Source: Cupidesulfovibrio sp000226255
GTDB lineage: Bacteria > Desulfobacterota > Desulfovibrionia > Desulfovibrionales > Desulfovibrionaceae
Assembly (NCBI RefSeq): GCF_003402415.2
Contig: NZ_AP036014.1
Span: 372,001-436,000, forward strand
Direction of reading: 5' to 3'
Length of the DNA stretch: 64,000 nucleotides
Each line of letters starts with the position of its first letter. The first letter of the stretch is position 1. The notes under the pieces are model-generated. The model ran no database searches. It saw nothing but the letters and a program-made list of their open reading frames with translations, and was not told where the DNA came from. The position numbers were made by a program, and so were the translations under genes. Shown piece after piece: positions 50,601 to 57,296 of this stretch.

Positions 50601-51311
50601 CGAGGCCAGCTTGGAGGCCGGGTCCACGGTGAACAGCAGGCCCTTCTTGCCCGCCGCCGCGATGGCGTCGTTGGTGATCACCCCCGCCTCGCAGCACAGC
50701 ACCCGGTTCTGCTCGTCGATGCTGACGATGCGGGTAAGGCGGCCAAGGCTGAGGATGACCGTGCGCTTGCGGGCGGGCACGGCCCCGCCGGTCAGGCCCG
50801 ATCCGCCGCCGCGCGGGATGATGGCGAACTTCATCTCGTTGGCCAGCTTGACCACCGCGCTGACCTGTTCGGCCGTGGCGGGGCTGACCACGAGCATGGG
50901 CAGTTCCATGCGCAGGTCGGTGGCGTCCGTCGAGTTTTCCACCAGCGCGCCGGGGCGGGTGTCGATGCATTCGCGCGGCATGACGGCGGCCATGCGCTTC
51001 ACCAGTTCGTCGCGGAAGGCCACCTCGGCCTCGTGCGCGCTCCAGAACATGGTGATGCCTTCGCCGATGCTGGTGGCGTAGTGGTGGGCCAGTGCCGCCT
51101 TTTCGCCCTCGAAACGCGCGCGAACGCTCGCTTTCACCGTTTCCGCGTCGATGAACGGGTTGTACACGACGAGAAACAGTTCTTCCGCGATTTCAATGGC
51201 GAGATGGCGCACGGATTCCGGCCAATCCTCGAACTCGTCGAGGTTGATGCGCAGGATCCGGTTGACGACGAAATCCGCGGAAATGGAGATGTGCGGGCCT
51301 TTATGGGGCAT
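47694..51311 (-). CDS. FAD/Fe-S dehydrogenase (GlcD-GlpC-like fusion, D-lactate/2-hydroxyacid type)
   Basis: A 1205-residue cytoplasmic flavoprotein. FAD-binding type 4 domain at about 130-270 (IPRGGGSGLTGGAVPARK). The FAD-oxidase C-terminal substrate domain follows (about 330-660), including HMHAGDGNCHVNIPV and SGEHGIG. Two [4Fe-4S] motifs are CTRCGKCKQVC near 728 and CTGCGRCTSVC near 792. Two CCG (heterodisulfide-reductase-like) domains hold FPGCGAG with HLCCGYP (about 925-960) and HPSCHAEW with PGCCGESGMG (about 1068-1103). The family oxidises D-lactate, glycolate or similar 2-hydroxyacids and passes electrons to membrane carriers, suiting a sulfate reducer growing on lactate. It is monocistronic. 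Four 10-bp repeats lie 108-148 bases upstream. Confidence 0.93.
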   Translation of the reverse strand: MPHKGPHISISADFVVNRILRINLDEFEDWPESVRHLAIEIAEELFLVVYNPFIDAETVKASVRARFEGEKAALAHHYATSIGEGITMFWSAHEAEVAFRDELVKRMAAVMPRECIDTRPGALVENSTDATDLRMELPMLVVSPATAEQVSAVVKLANEMKFAIIPRGGGSGLTGGAVPARKRTVILSLGRLTRIVSIDEQNRVLCCEAGVITNDAIAAAGKKGLLFTVDPASKLASSIGGNIAENAGGPFAFEYGTTLDNLLSWRMVTPTGEIIDVARVNHPRHKIMPGETATFEIRDLSGGVRNVVSLRGDEIRLPGLGKDVTNKTLGGLPGMQKEGVDGIIVEACFVLHKKPAHSRVLVLEFFGRSMNSAMQVIKDVVGYRDTIRREGDHVKISALEEFNSKYVKAIEYKKKSAEYEGDPISVLIVQLDGDDEFHLDRAVHQILDIVNPYDGADIFAARDEKEAEAFWEDRHKLSAIARRTSGFKINEDVVIPIDGVPEFADFLEQVNLECAAAAYRTALQEIGRLAGMPLDDKEFNREFTYASKVAKGEVSAKDISDEEMQIRSVVFLGELGNVHPNLTRKIERIKDHMQATRIEVASHMHAGDGNCHVNIPVNSNDPVMLHNAEQVAHRVMAKAQEVGGEVSGEHGIGITKIAFLRKEKMDALRAFKERVDPRNVLNPAKLTQRELPVRPFTFSFNRLIEDIRQSGLPDKERLIQLLANVQICTRCGKCKQVCPMFYPEQSLQYHPRNKNIALGALVEAVYYSQVNKGRPDPFLLGELRTMMEHCTGCGRCTSVCPVKIDSSGVALAMRAFLESENAGGHPIKRKVLEWLSADPSSRAPRAAKAASMGQRFQNRFVGLVPAGWRERFESPLFAGPGPEVGYKNLAETLHLGKGGIFVPASAKQRAAATGEPVEAVFYFPGCGAGLFYRNIGLAGLMLMLKSGVAVVMPEQHLCCGYPLLSAGADNAFTANRDRNVQAIQHSLDKARAAGLNVTHVITACGSCRDGIQRHELLAARGDAPAMRHQDMVQFLLERLPPSTLSADALTGAVTPAAGTEVLYHPSCHAEWVGVHKGKAANIYAQAVAAFTGAKVRVNPGCCGESGMGAMTSPAIYNKLRARKRMRLEADFMTYADGAPVIVGCPSCKVGIKRTMMALKDKRPVLHTLEWLAELAKGADWRKLLRKAADQAKDDGGVRVVDDSTL

Positions 51312-51418
51312 GGGCGGGCTCTCTCTCGGGTTGCGGTGAGAGGAAGCCGTTGACTATAGGCGCGCGCGGCCCGGTTGGCAAGTTGAGTGAGCGCACGATT
51401 CTGCGGCGGGGGCCAGCG

Positions 51419-51458
51419 GGGGCCGGTTGGGACCGGTTGGGGCCGGTTAGGGTCGGTT
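51419..51458. repeat. four 10-bp direct repeats upstream of the FAD/Fe-S dehydrogenase
   Basis: The unit GGGGCCGGTT occurs as four adjacent, slightly varied copies (ending GGTT, GGTT, GGTT and GGTT). The 10-base period places each copy on the same face of the helix. It lies 108 to 148 bases before the dehydrogenase ATG. Confidence 0.6.
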
Positions 51459-51589
51459 CGAAAAGGACGGGCGGCGAAACGGGGGTGCGCGGGAATGCAT
51501 CGCCCGGCTGGTCGGTGCGTTGCCGACAGGTGCGCTGCCGTGCCGGATGCGGTGGGGGCAGGGCTGCTCGGCGCGCCGCCGAAAAAAAT

Positions 51590-51760
51590 TGCCGGCCTTT
51601 GGGGCGTTTGCGGGGCTATCATCAGGCGGATGATGCTACGTTAGTACATGGATACTCTCTTGTGCATCAATGTGTTGTCTATAGTTTGTGCAAACGAACA
51701 ATGCATGAGAGCAGCATCGTACGGGGAATGTTAACTGTAAGATCAATCAATTGATTGTAA
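51590..51760. other. AT-rich stretch upstream of the AAA/DUF4143 gene
   Basis: From about 51610 to 51780 the sequence is markedly less GC-rich than the rest of the window, with no convincing gene. It contains the palindrome at 51744 and the TTGACA at 51761. Such islands often mark regulatory or horizontally acquired DNA; no insertion-sequence ends are visible. Confidence 0.45.
51744..51757. promoter_or_regulatory. 14-bp perfect palindrome, candidate operator
   Basis: CAATCAATTGATTG is perfectly self-complementary and ends three bases before a consensus -35 hexamer. A dimeric repressor or activator could bind here; the regulator is unknown. Confidence 0.55.
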
Positions 51761-51789
51761 TTGACACTTCAGCGCGATTGGTGTGTAGC
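51761..51789 (+). promoter_or_regulatory. sigma-70-type promoter of the AAA/DUF4143 gene
   Basis: TTGACA (51761-51766) is a perfect -35. At 17-base spacing the -10 is TGTAGC, matching at three positions. It ends about 30 bases before the ATG, so any transcript leader is very short. Confidence 0.45.
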
Positions 51790-51820
51790 GTGATGCAAGC
51801 TCCAGGAAAGGAGGGACGTC

Positions 51821-53335
51821 ATGTCACACGCACTGCCACGCGCCGATGTCATGGGACGCCTTGCCGCGGACAATCCGTGGTGGTCGGACGAACTGGCCCG
51901 GCCCTTTGCGGCGGAATTGCCGCAGCGCGACCATTTCGCGCCGTTTTTCGAGCTTGCCGCAGACTGTGCGCTGCACCGGGCCGTGGTGCTCATGGGGCCG
52001 CGCCGGGTAGGCAAGACGGTGTTGCTGCACCAGGTGGTGGACAACCTGCTGAAGCAGGGGGCGGAACGCCGCCAGATTCTGTTCGCCACTCTGGACGCCC
52101 CGGCCTACACCGGGCTGGAACTTCTGGAATTTGTGGAACTGGCCGCCGAGTTGGCCGGTTTCGACCCCTCCCGGCCGGGGTGGGTCATCTTTGACGAAAT
52201 CCAGTACATGCAGAACTGGGAGCATGGACTGGATGCGCTGGCCGCGCGCTGGCCCGCCCTGCGCTGCACCGCGTGCGGCTCCGCCGCGCCCGCCCTGCGC
52301 CGCATGGGCGACGCCGAGGCGGCCGGGCGCTTTGCCGTGTACATGCTGCCCCCGTTGTCCTTCGCCGAGTTCCTGCGCCTGTCCGGCGGGCAGCGCCGCG
52401 ACATGAAGCAGCTGTTCACGCCGGAGCGCATGGGCGAGCTGAACGAGTTGCTGGTGCGGTACATGAATTTCGGGGGCTACCCCGAGGCCGTGGTGTCCGA
52501 GCGGGTGCGTTCGGACATGACGCGCTTTCTGCGCAGCGAGATCATCGACCGCGTGCTGTGCAGCGACCTGCCCGGCCTGTACGGCATCTCGGACGTGCAG
52601 GAGCTGAACCGCCTGCTGGCCGTGCTGGCCCTGAACAGCGGGCGCGAGGTGACCCTGGAGGACCTGCGCGGCGAATCGGGCATCGCGGTGAACACCCTGA
52701 AGCGCTATCTCGACTATCTGGAAGCCGCCTTCCTGGTGGTGCGGCTGCGCCGCATCGACGACGCGGGCCGCCGCTTCCGGCGCGACCGCAGCTTCAAGGT
52801 ATATCTGGCCAACCCCTCCATGCGCACGGCGCTGTTCGCGCCCATCACCGGTCCGGACGACCCGGCCCTGCAACCGCTGCTGGAGACCGCCGTGGTGGGG
52901 CAGCTCTTGTGCAGCCCGGCCCTGTCCAGCAACACCTGCTACGCCCGCTGGGACGGCGGCGACGTGGCGCTGGTGGGCCTGCACCCGGTGCACGGCAAGC
53001 CGGTGCTGGCCTTCGACATCCGCTGGAGCGACGAGGGCATCGCCACGGGCAACGGGCGCTGCGGCGTGCGCAACGACGCGGCCGCAGCCGAGGACGCCAC
53101 GCGCGCTTCGCGCAAGGCGGGCGGCAACGGCAGCGGGGCCGCGCCCCTGCGGCCGCTGTTCGAGTTCGCCCGGCGGCACAACGTGCGCAAGGCCTACGTG
53201 ACCACCCGCTCCACCTTCACCGTGGGCGTGCAGGGGAATACGGAGTTTTCGTACCTGCCTGCGGGCATGCTGGCGTTCACTCTGTCCAGCCAGGCTGCGG
53301 AGCGGATTTTCGCCAAGCTGGTGACGGTGGAGTAG
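51821..53335 (+). CDS. AAA_14/DUF4143 ATPase
   Basis: A 504-residue protein of the DUF4143 ATPase family. Walker A is GPRRVGKT near 58-65, Walker B is WVIFDEIQYM near 121-130, and sensor-like TACGSAAPALRRMG follows where most members have 'TGSS...'. The DUF4143 region occupies about 225-430 (NFGGYPEAV, EDLRGESGIAVNTLKRYLDYLEAAFLV, and a pairing KVYLANPSMRTALF). The long C-terminus ends with a RK-AYVTTRSTFTV region resembling a degenerate PD-(D/E)XK nuclease fold. AAAGGAGG precedes the ATG. Members are widespread in anaerobes with unresolved roles. It has its own AT-rich promoter with a palindromic operator, possible signs of transfer. Confidence 0.88.
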   Translation: MSHALPRADVMGRLAADNPWWSDELARPFAAELPQRDHFAPFFELAADCALHRAVVLMGPRRVGKTVLLHQVVDNLLKQGAERRQILFATLDAPAYTGLELLEFVELAAELAGFDPSRPGWVIFDEIQYMQNWEHGLDALAARWPALRCTACGSAAPALRRMGDAEAAGRFAVYMLPPLSFAEFLRLSGGQRRDMKQLFTPERMGELNELLVRYMNFGGYPEAVVSERVRSDMTRFLRSEIIDRVLCSDLPGLYGISDVQELNRLLAVLALNSGREVTLEDLRGESGIAVNTLKRYLDYLEAAFLVVRLRRIDDAGRRFRRDRSFKVYLANPSMRTALFAPITGPDDPALQPLLETAVVGQLLCSPALSSNTCYARWDGGDVALVGLHPVHGKPVLAFDIRWSDEGIATGNGRCGVRNDAAAAEDATRASRKAGGNGSGAAPLRPLFEFARRHNVRKAYVTTRSTFTVGVQGNTEFSYLPAGMLAFTLSSQAAERIFAKLVTVE

Positions 53336-53451
53336 GGGGCGGAAAAGGGCAGGGAAGATATTCGGGAAAGGGACAGGCAAGAGCGGAGTACGGGTGCCCG
53401 TCGCCCTCCCCATCGGCTGTGGGGCGGCGGCGGGACGAAAGCACGAGTACG

Positions 53452-53518
53452 GGGCGGTGCGCCGGTGGTGGAGCTTCTGTGGGGAAGCGATGCCGCAGGC
53501 GCACCGCCCGCATTTTTT
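53452..53518. terminator. terminator between AAA/DUF4143 and hypF (convergent)
   Basis: GGGCGGTGCGCC (53452-53463) pairs perfectly with GGCGCACCGCCC (53498-53509), followed by GCATTTTTT. The loop is long (34 bases). It would terminate the rightward ATPase gene; the leftward hypF gene ends 40 bases beyond. Confidence 0.7.
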
Positions 53519-53558
53519 GGGGGGGAGGGGAAAGCGTTGGCGATGGGGGGCGGCGGGG

Positions 53559-56099
53559 TTACCCCCGTCCCGCTGGTGCTTGTCTGGCCAGGACCCGGCG
53601 CGCCCAGGCGGCCTGCCCCAGCGAGATGCAGCCGTCGCCGGGGGGCAGTTCCGCGTGGGTCAGCACGGTCAGCCCGCGCGCGGCAAGGGCCTGCGGCAGG
53701 TGCACGGACAGGGTGAGGTTCTGCATCACCCCGCCGGACAGGGCCACCACGGGCACGTCCATCACCCCGGCCACGGCGGCGGCCATGTCGGCCAGGCCCG
53801 CCACCAGCCCGGCGTGGAAGCGGCGGGCCACTTCGCCGGGCGGGGTGCCGCGCGCCCAGTCGTCGTGCACGGCCCGGAACAGCACGTGCGTGTCGAGCAC
53901 CAGCGTGTCGCTGCCGTCACGTGCAGCGCGCAGGGGGCAGGGGTAGGCGTGGGTGAAGAAGGCGTCGTGGTCGCCGCCGTGCGGGGCGATTGCATCCTGC
54001 GCGTGTTCCAGTCGGATGGCCGCCTGCCCTTCGTAGGTGATGGTGTCGCACAGGCCCAGCAGGGCGGCCACGGCGTCGAACAGCCGCCCGCAACTGGAGG
54101 TGAGCGGGGTGTTCACCCCCCGTTCCAGCACGCGCGGCAGGAAGGCGGCGGCCTGGGCGTGGCGGTGCAGCCACGGCCACGGGCGGCCGCCGTCGCTGCC
54201 GGACTCGTGCAGCCCCAGCCGCCACAGCAGGCCCTGGGCGATGCGCCACGGTTCGCGGATGGCGGCGTCGCCCCCCGGCAGGGGGATGCGGGCCAGCCGC
54301 CCCAGCCGCTGGTGGTCCAGCGCCACGTTGTCCACGTACAGCAGCTCGCCCCCCCACACCGTGCCGTCCTCGCCGTGGCCGGTGCCGTCCAGGGCAAGGC
54401 CCAGGGCCGGGCCGTCGTGGCGGTTTTCGGCCAGCACGGCGTGGATGTGCGCGAAATGGTGTTGCAGGGTCAGCACGGGCAGGCCGCTCTGTTCCGCCTC
54501 GGCCGTGGTCATGTAGTCGGGGTGCAGGTCGCGCGCCACGGCCTGCGGGGTTACCTGCAGGATGCGCGGCAGGTGCGCCGCGATCTCGCGGTGAAAGCCC
54601 AGGGTTTCCAGGTTGTGCATGTCGCCGATGTGCTGGCTGACAAAGGCCTTGTCGCCCCGCGTGACGCACAGGGTGTTCTTGAGCTCCGGCCCCATGGCCA
54701 GCACGCACGGGCCATCATCCGCAAGGAACACCGGCCGGGGGGTGAAGCCGCGCGCCCGGCGCAGGAACTGCGGTTGGCCGGTGGCCGGGTTGATCCGCGT
54801 CACCGAGTCGTCGGTGCGGATCAGGATGTCGCGGTCGTGCAGCAGGAACACGTCGGCGATACCGGGCAGGCGGCGCAGGGCTTCGCGGTTGCCGAGGCAG
54901 ATGGGCTCGCCGCCCGCGTTGCCGGAGGTCATCACCAGCGCGGCCGCACGCCCTTCGGGCAGCAGTTCGCCGTACAGGCGCAGCAGCACGTGGTGCAGGG
55001 GGGTGTAGGGCAGCATCACCCCCACGAAAGGGGTGTCGGGTGAGACAAGCGGGGAGATGGGCGGTGGGGCGCAGCCCGCCTCTGCAACACCTTCGGATTT
55101 CACACGATCGGCCGTTCCGGCCAATCCGCCCACCAGACCTTCTGCCAATCCGCCCGCCAGCCCGCCAGCCAGACCGGCCAGCGCGCGGCACAGCACGATG
55201 GGCCGTTCGCGCCCGGCCAGCAGGGCTTCTTCTTCAGGGGAAACATGCACGATGCGCCGGGCCGTGGCCAGGTCCGGCACCATGATGGCCAGCGGCTTGT
55301 GCGGCCGGTGCTTGCGGCGGCGCAGTTCGCCCACGGCGGCGTCGCTTGCGGCGTCGCAGGCCAGATGAAACCCGCCCAGCCCCTTCACGGCGGCGATGCG
55401 CCCGGCGGCCAGCGCTTTTGCCAGGGCCAGGATGGCCGGGGTGCCCGCAGGGCGGCCCGCGTCCTGCGTCGCATTGGGGTGGGTTTCGGGCGTGGGGCCC
55501 AGCGGCGCGCCGTTCACGTACCACACGCGCGGCCCGCACACCGGGCAGGCGTTGGGCTGGGCGTGAAAGCGCCGGTCCAGCGGGTTTTCGTACTCCGCCG
55601 CGCACTCCGGGCACAGCGGAAAGCAGGCCATGGAGGTCTTGTCGCGGTCGTAGGGGATGAACCGGGTGATGGTGTAGCGCGGCCCGCAGTTGGTGCAGTT
55701 GGTGAAGGGGTACAGGTGGCGGCGGTTGGCCGGGTCGTTCATGTCGGCCAGGCAGTCGTCGCAGGTGGCCACGTCGGCGCTGATGAGCACTTCGTGTCCG
55801 GCCCCGCCGTCGCCGCTGGCCACTATGCGGAATCCCTCCTCGTCTCGCACCACGGGGATGTCCTGGTGCGTGCACGAGACCACCCGCGCCAGCGGGGGCA
55901 GCTTGTGGGCCAGGTCGTGCCCGAAGGCGGCGACCGATTCCGGCGGCCCCTGCACCTCTATGAACACCCCGGCGGCGGTGTTGCTGACCGTGCCGGTCAG
56001 CGCATGGTCGGCGGCGATGCGGTAGACGAAGGGGCGAAACCCCACCCCCTGGACCTGGCCGGAAACGGTGAACTTGCGGCGCGCGAGAACGTCTGGCAT
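53559..56099 (-). CDS. hypF: carbamoyltransferase HypF, [NiFe]-hydrogenase maturation
   Basis: An 846-residue protein. HypF turns carbamoyl phosphate and ATP into carbamoyl-adenylate and passes it to HypE for the cyanide ligands of NiFe hydrogenase. Acylphosphatase domain at 5-95 (GQVQGVGFRPFVYR). Two zinc fingers at about 110-210 (CDDCLADM, CTNCGPRYT, CPLCPEC, CPVCGP). The YrdC-like domain (about 225-470) is interrupted near 300-345 by a Gly/Ala/Leu-rich insert of about 45 residues. The carbamoyltransferase part holds LQHHFAHIHAVLAE near 545 and GGVMQN near 795. Length exceeds the usual 750-780 mainly because of this insert. The Met at 56099 begins the first domain; no good ribosome site is visible. 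No other hyp gene is adjacent. Confidence 0.95.
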   Translation of the reverse strand: MPDVLARRKFTVSGQVQGVGFRPFVYRIAADHALTGTVSNTAAGVFIEVQGPPESVAAFGHDLAHKLPPLARVVSCTHQDIPVVRDEEGFRIVASGDGGAGHEVLISADVATCDDCLADMNDPANRRHLYPFTNCTNCGPRYTITRFIPYDRDKTSMACFPLCPECAAEYENPLDRRFHAQPNACPVCGPRVWYVNGAPLGPTPETHPNATQDAGRPAGTPAILALAKALAAGRIAAVKGLGGFHLACDAASDAAVGELRRRKHRPHKPLAIMVPDLATARRIVHVSPEEEALLAGRERPIVLCRALAGLAGGLAGGLAEGLVGGLAGTADRVKSEGVAEAGCAPPPISPLVSPDTPFVGVMLPYTPLHHVLLRLYGELLPEGRAAALVMTSGNAGGEPICLGNREALRRLPGIADVFLLHDRDILIRTDDSVTRINPATGQPQFLRRARGFTPRPVFLADDGPCVLAMGPELKNTLCVTRGDKAFVSQHIGDMHNLETLGFHREIAAHLPRILQVTPQAVARDLHPDYMTTAEAEQSGLPVLTLQHHFAHIHAVLAENRHDGPALGLALDGTGHGEDGTVWGGELLYVDNVALDHQRLGRLARIPLPGGDAAIREPWRIAQGLLWRLGLHESGSDGGRPWPWLHRHAQAAAFLPRVLERGVNTPLTSSCGRLFDAVAALLGLCDTITYEGQAAIRLEHAQDAIAPHGGDHDAFFTHAYPCPLRAARDGSDTLVLDTHVLFRAVHDDWARGTPPGEVARRFHAGLVAGLADMAAAVAGVMDVPVVALSGGVMQNLTLSVHLPQALAARGLTVLTHAELPPGDGCISLGQAAWARRVLARQAPAGRG

Positions 56100-56464
56100 G
56101 CGGCGACCATAGCGGAAGACCCGGTGGGTGAAAAGGCGTGCGGCGGTATGGGCCGCAAGGACCGCAACGACCGCGAACATCGGGCCTGCCGCCCTGGCCG
56201 TACCGGCTCCGTCCGGCGACGCGGGCGACGCGGGCGACGCGCGACCGGGCTGCCCGACGCGCGCCATGTCGGCCGCGCACTGCCGCGCCCGCACCGGTTG
56301 CGGTGCGCGCCTTCATAACGCGGTTGTCATGGGGGCGGCGCTCTTATAATGTGCCGCAACGGTCGCGCCGCTTCCGCGCGCCACGGTCACTTTGCGTCAC
56401 GTGGCCCTGGCCGTTCCGGGGGGCGGCGCGGCCGGGCCCCCCACACGGTGGGTGCGGGGGCGCG

Positions 56465-56499
56465 TGGTTCGTTTGGTCCGTTTGGTTCGTTTGGTTCGG
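56465..56499. repeat. 9-bp tandem repeat upstream of hypF
   Basis: TTTGGTTCG occurs in four adjacent units (one reads TTTGGTCCG) within the divergent gap between hypF and the XRE-cupin gene. The rest of the 617-base gap (56100-56716) contains no recognisable gene; its short frames lack ribosome sites. Confidence 0.7.
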
Positions 56500-56716
56500 G
56501 CGGATGCTGTTCGCGCGCGCAGTCCGGGGCATTTCCCTTGTACAGCGCGCGCCGGTCGGATAGGTAGAACGATTCCCGCCACATTCAGTCGCAGGAACGG
56601 CGGCGCAGGCAGCGCCGCCCGTCCCGAGGGCGCGGGCGAGGCCGTGTTTCGCCGCCGGATATCGCCATGGGTCGCCAGGGGACGCGTTGCAAAATCAATC
56701 GCTGCAAGGAGGAGCC

Positions 56717-57283
56717 ATGGGCGCTGACAAGCTTGGCGCGCGCGTGCGCAAGTACAGGGAAGACCGCAGCCTGACCCGCGAGGAACTCGCGGACGCGGCC
56801 GGTCTGAAGACGGAATTCATCGCCGCCCTCGAGGACGACAACCTGTATCCGTCCATCGGGCCGCTACAGAAGCTGGCCCGCGCCCTGAACGTCCGCCTTG
56901 GCACCTTCATGGACGACGCGGTGAGCCGCGACCCCATCGTGAGCCGCCAGGGCGACCGCGAGGCGGACCTGACCATGCAGAAGGCGCGCAACAAGTGCGC
57001 GGCCTTCCGCTTCCACTCGCTGGGCAAGGGCAAGAGCGACCGGAACATGGAGCCGTTCTTCATCGAGATCTGTCCGGAGCCCGTGGAGGACCGCAAGCTG
57101 TCCTCGCACCAGGGCGAGGAATTCATCCTGGTGAACAAGGGCACCATCCGTGTCGTGTACGGCAAGGAAGAGCACGTGCTCGGACCGGGCGACTCCATCT
57201 ACTACAACTCCATCGTGCCCCACTACGTGGGCGCCGAAGGGGAGACCCCGGCCGAGATCTACGCCGTCATCTACTATCCCTAG
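56717..57283 (+). CDS. XRE-family transcriptional regulator with C-terminal cupin
   Basis: A 188-residue regulator. An N-terminal helix-turn-helix lies at 6-60 (LGARVRKYREDRSLTREELADAAGL, core REELADAAGLKTEFIAALE), followed by a linker, then a cupin_2 barrel (about 105-185: HQGEEFILVNKGTIRVVYG, GPGDSIYYNSIVPHYVG). Such proteins bind DNA through the HTH and a small metabolite or metal in the cupin. The ATG at 56717 has AAGGAGGAG upstream. The AMP-forming ligase gene begins 13 bases after its stop, so the two form an operon, and the regulator probably responds to that enzyme's substrate or product. Confidence 0.92.
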   Translation: MGADKLGARVRKYREDRSLTREELADAAGLKTEFIAALEDDNLYPSIGPLQKLARALNVRLGTFMDDAVSRDPIVSRQGDREADLTMQKARNKCAAFRFHSLGKGKSDRNMEPFFIEICPEPVEDRKLSSHQGEEFILVNKGTIRVVYGKEEHVLGPGDSIYYNSIVPHYVGAEGETPAEIYAVIYYP

Positions 57284-57296
57284 GAGTGGAAGGGGC

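Noticed and set aside
48630..51353. A 907-codon + strand frame
   Set aside because: Antisense shadow of the FAD/Fe-S dehydrogenase.
51419..51458. Possible CRISPR-like array
   Set aside because: Units are adjacent 10-bp copies without spacers and no cas genes are present.
51590..51700. Possible tRNA or small RNA gene in the AT-rich island
   Set aside because: No cloverleaf or TTC-loop consensus could be assembled.
51350..51754. A possible small + strand gene of 134 codons
   Set aside because: Arg/Gly-rich sequence reading through the 10-bp repeats and AT-rich island, with no ribosome site.
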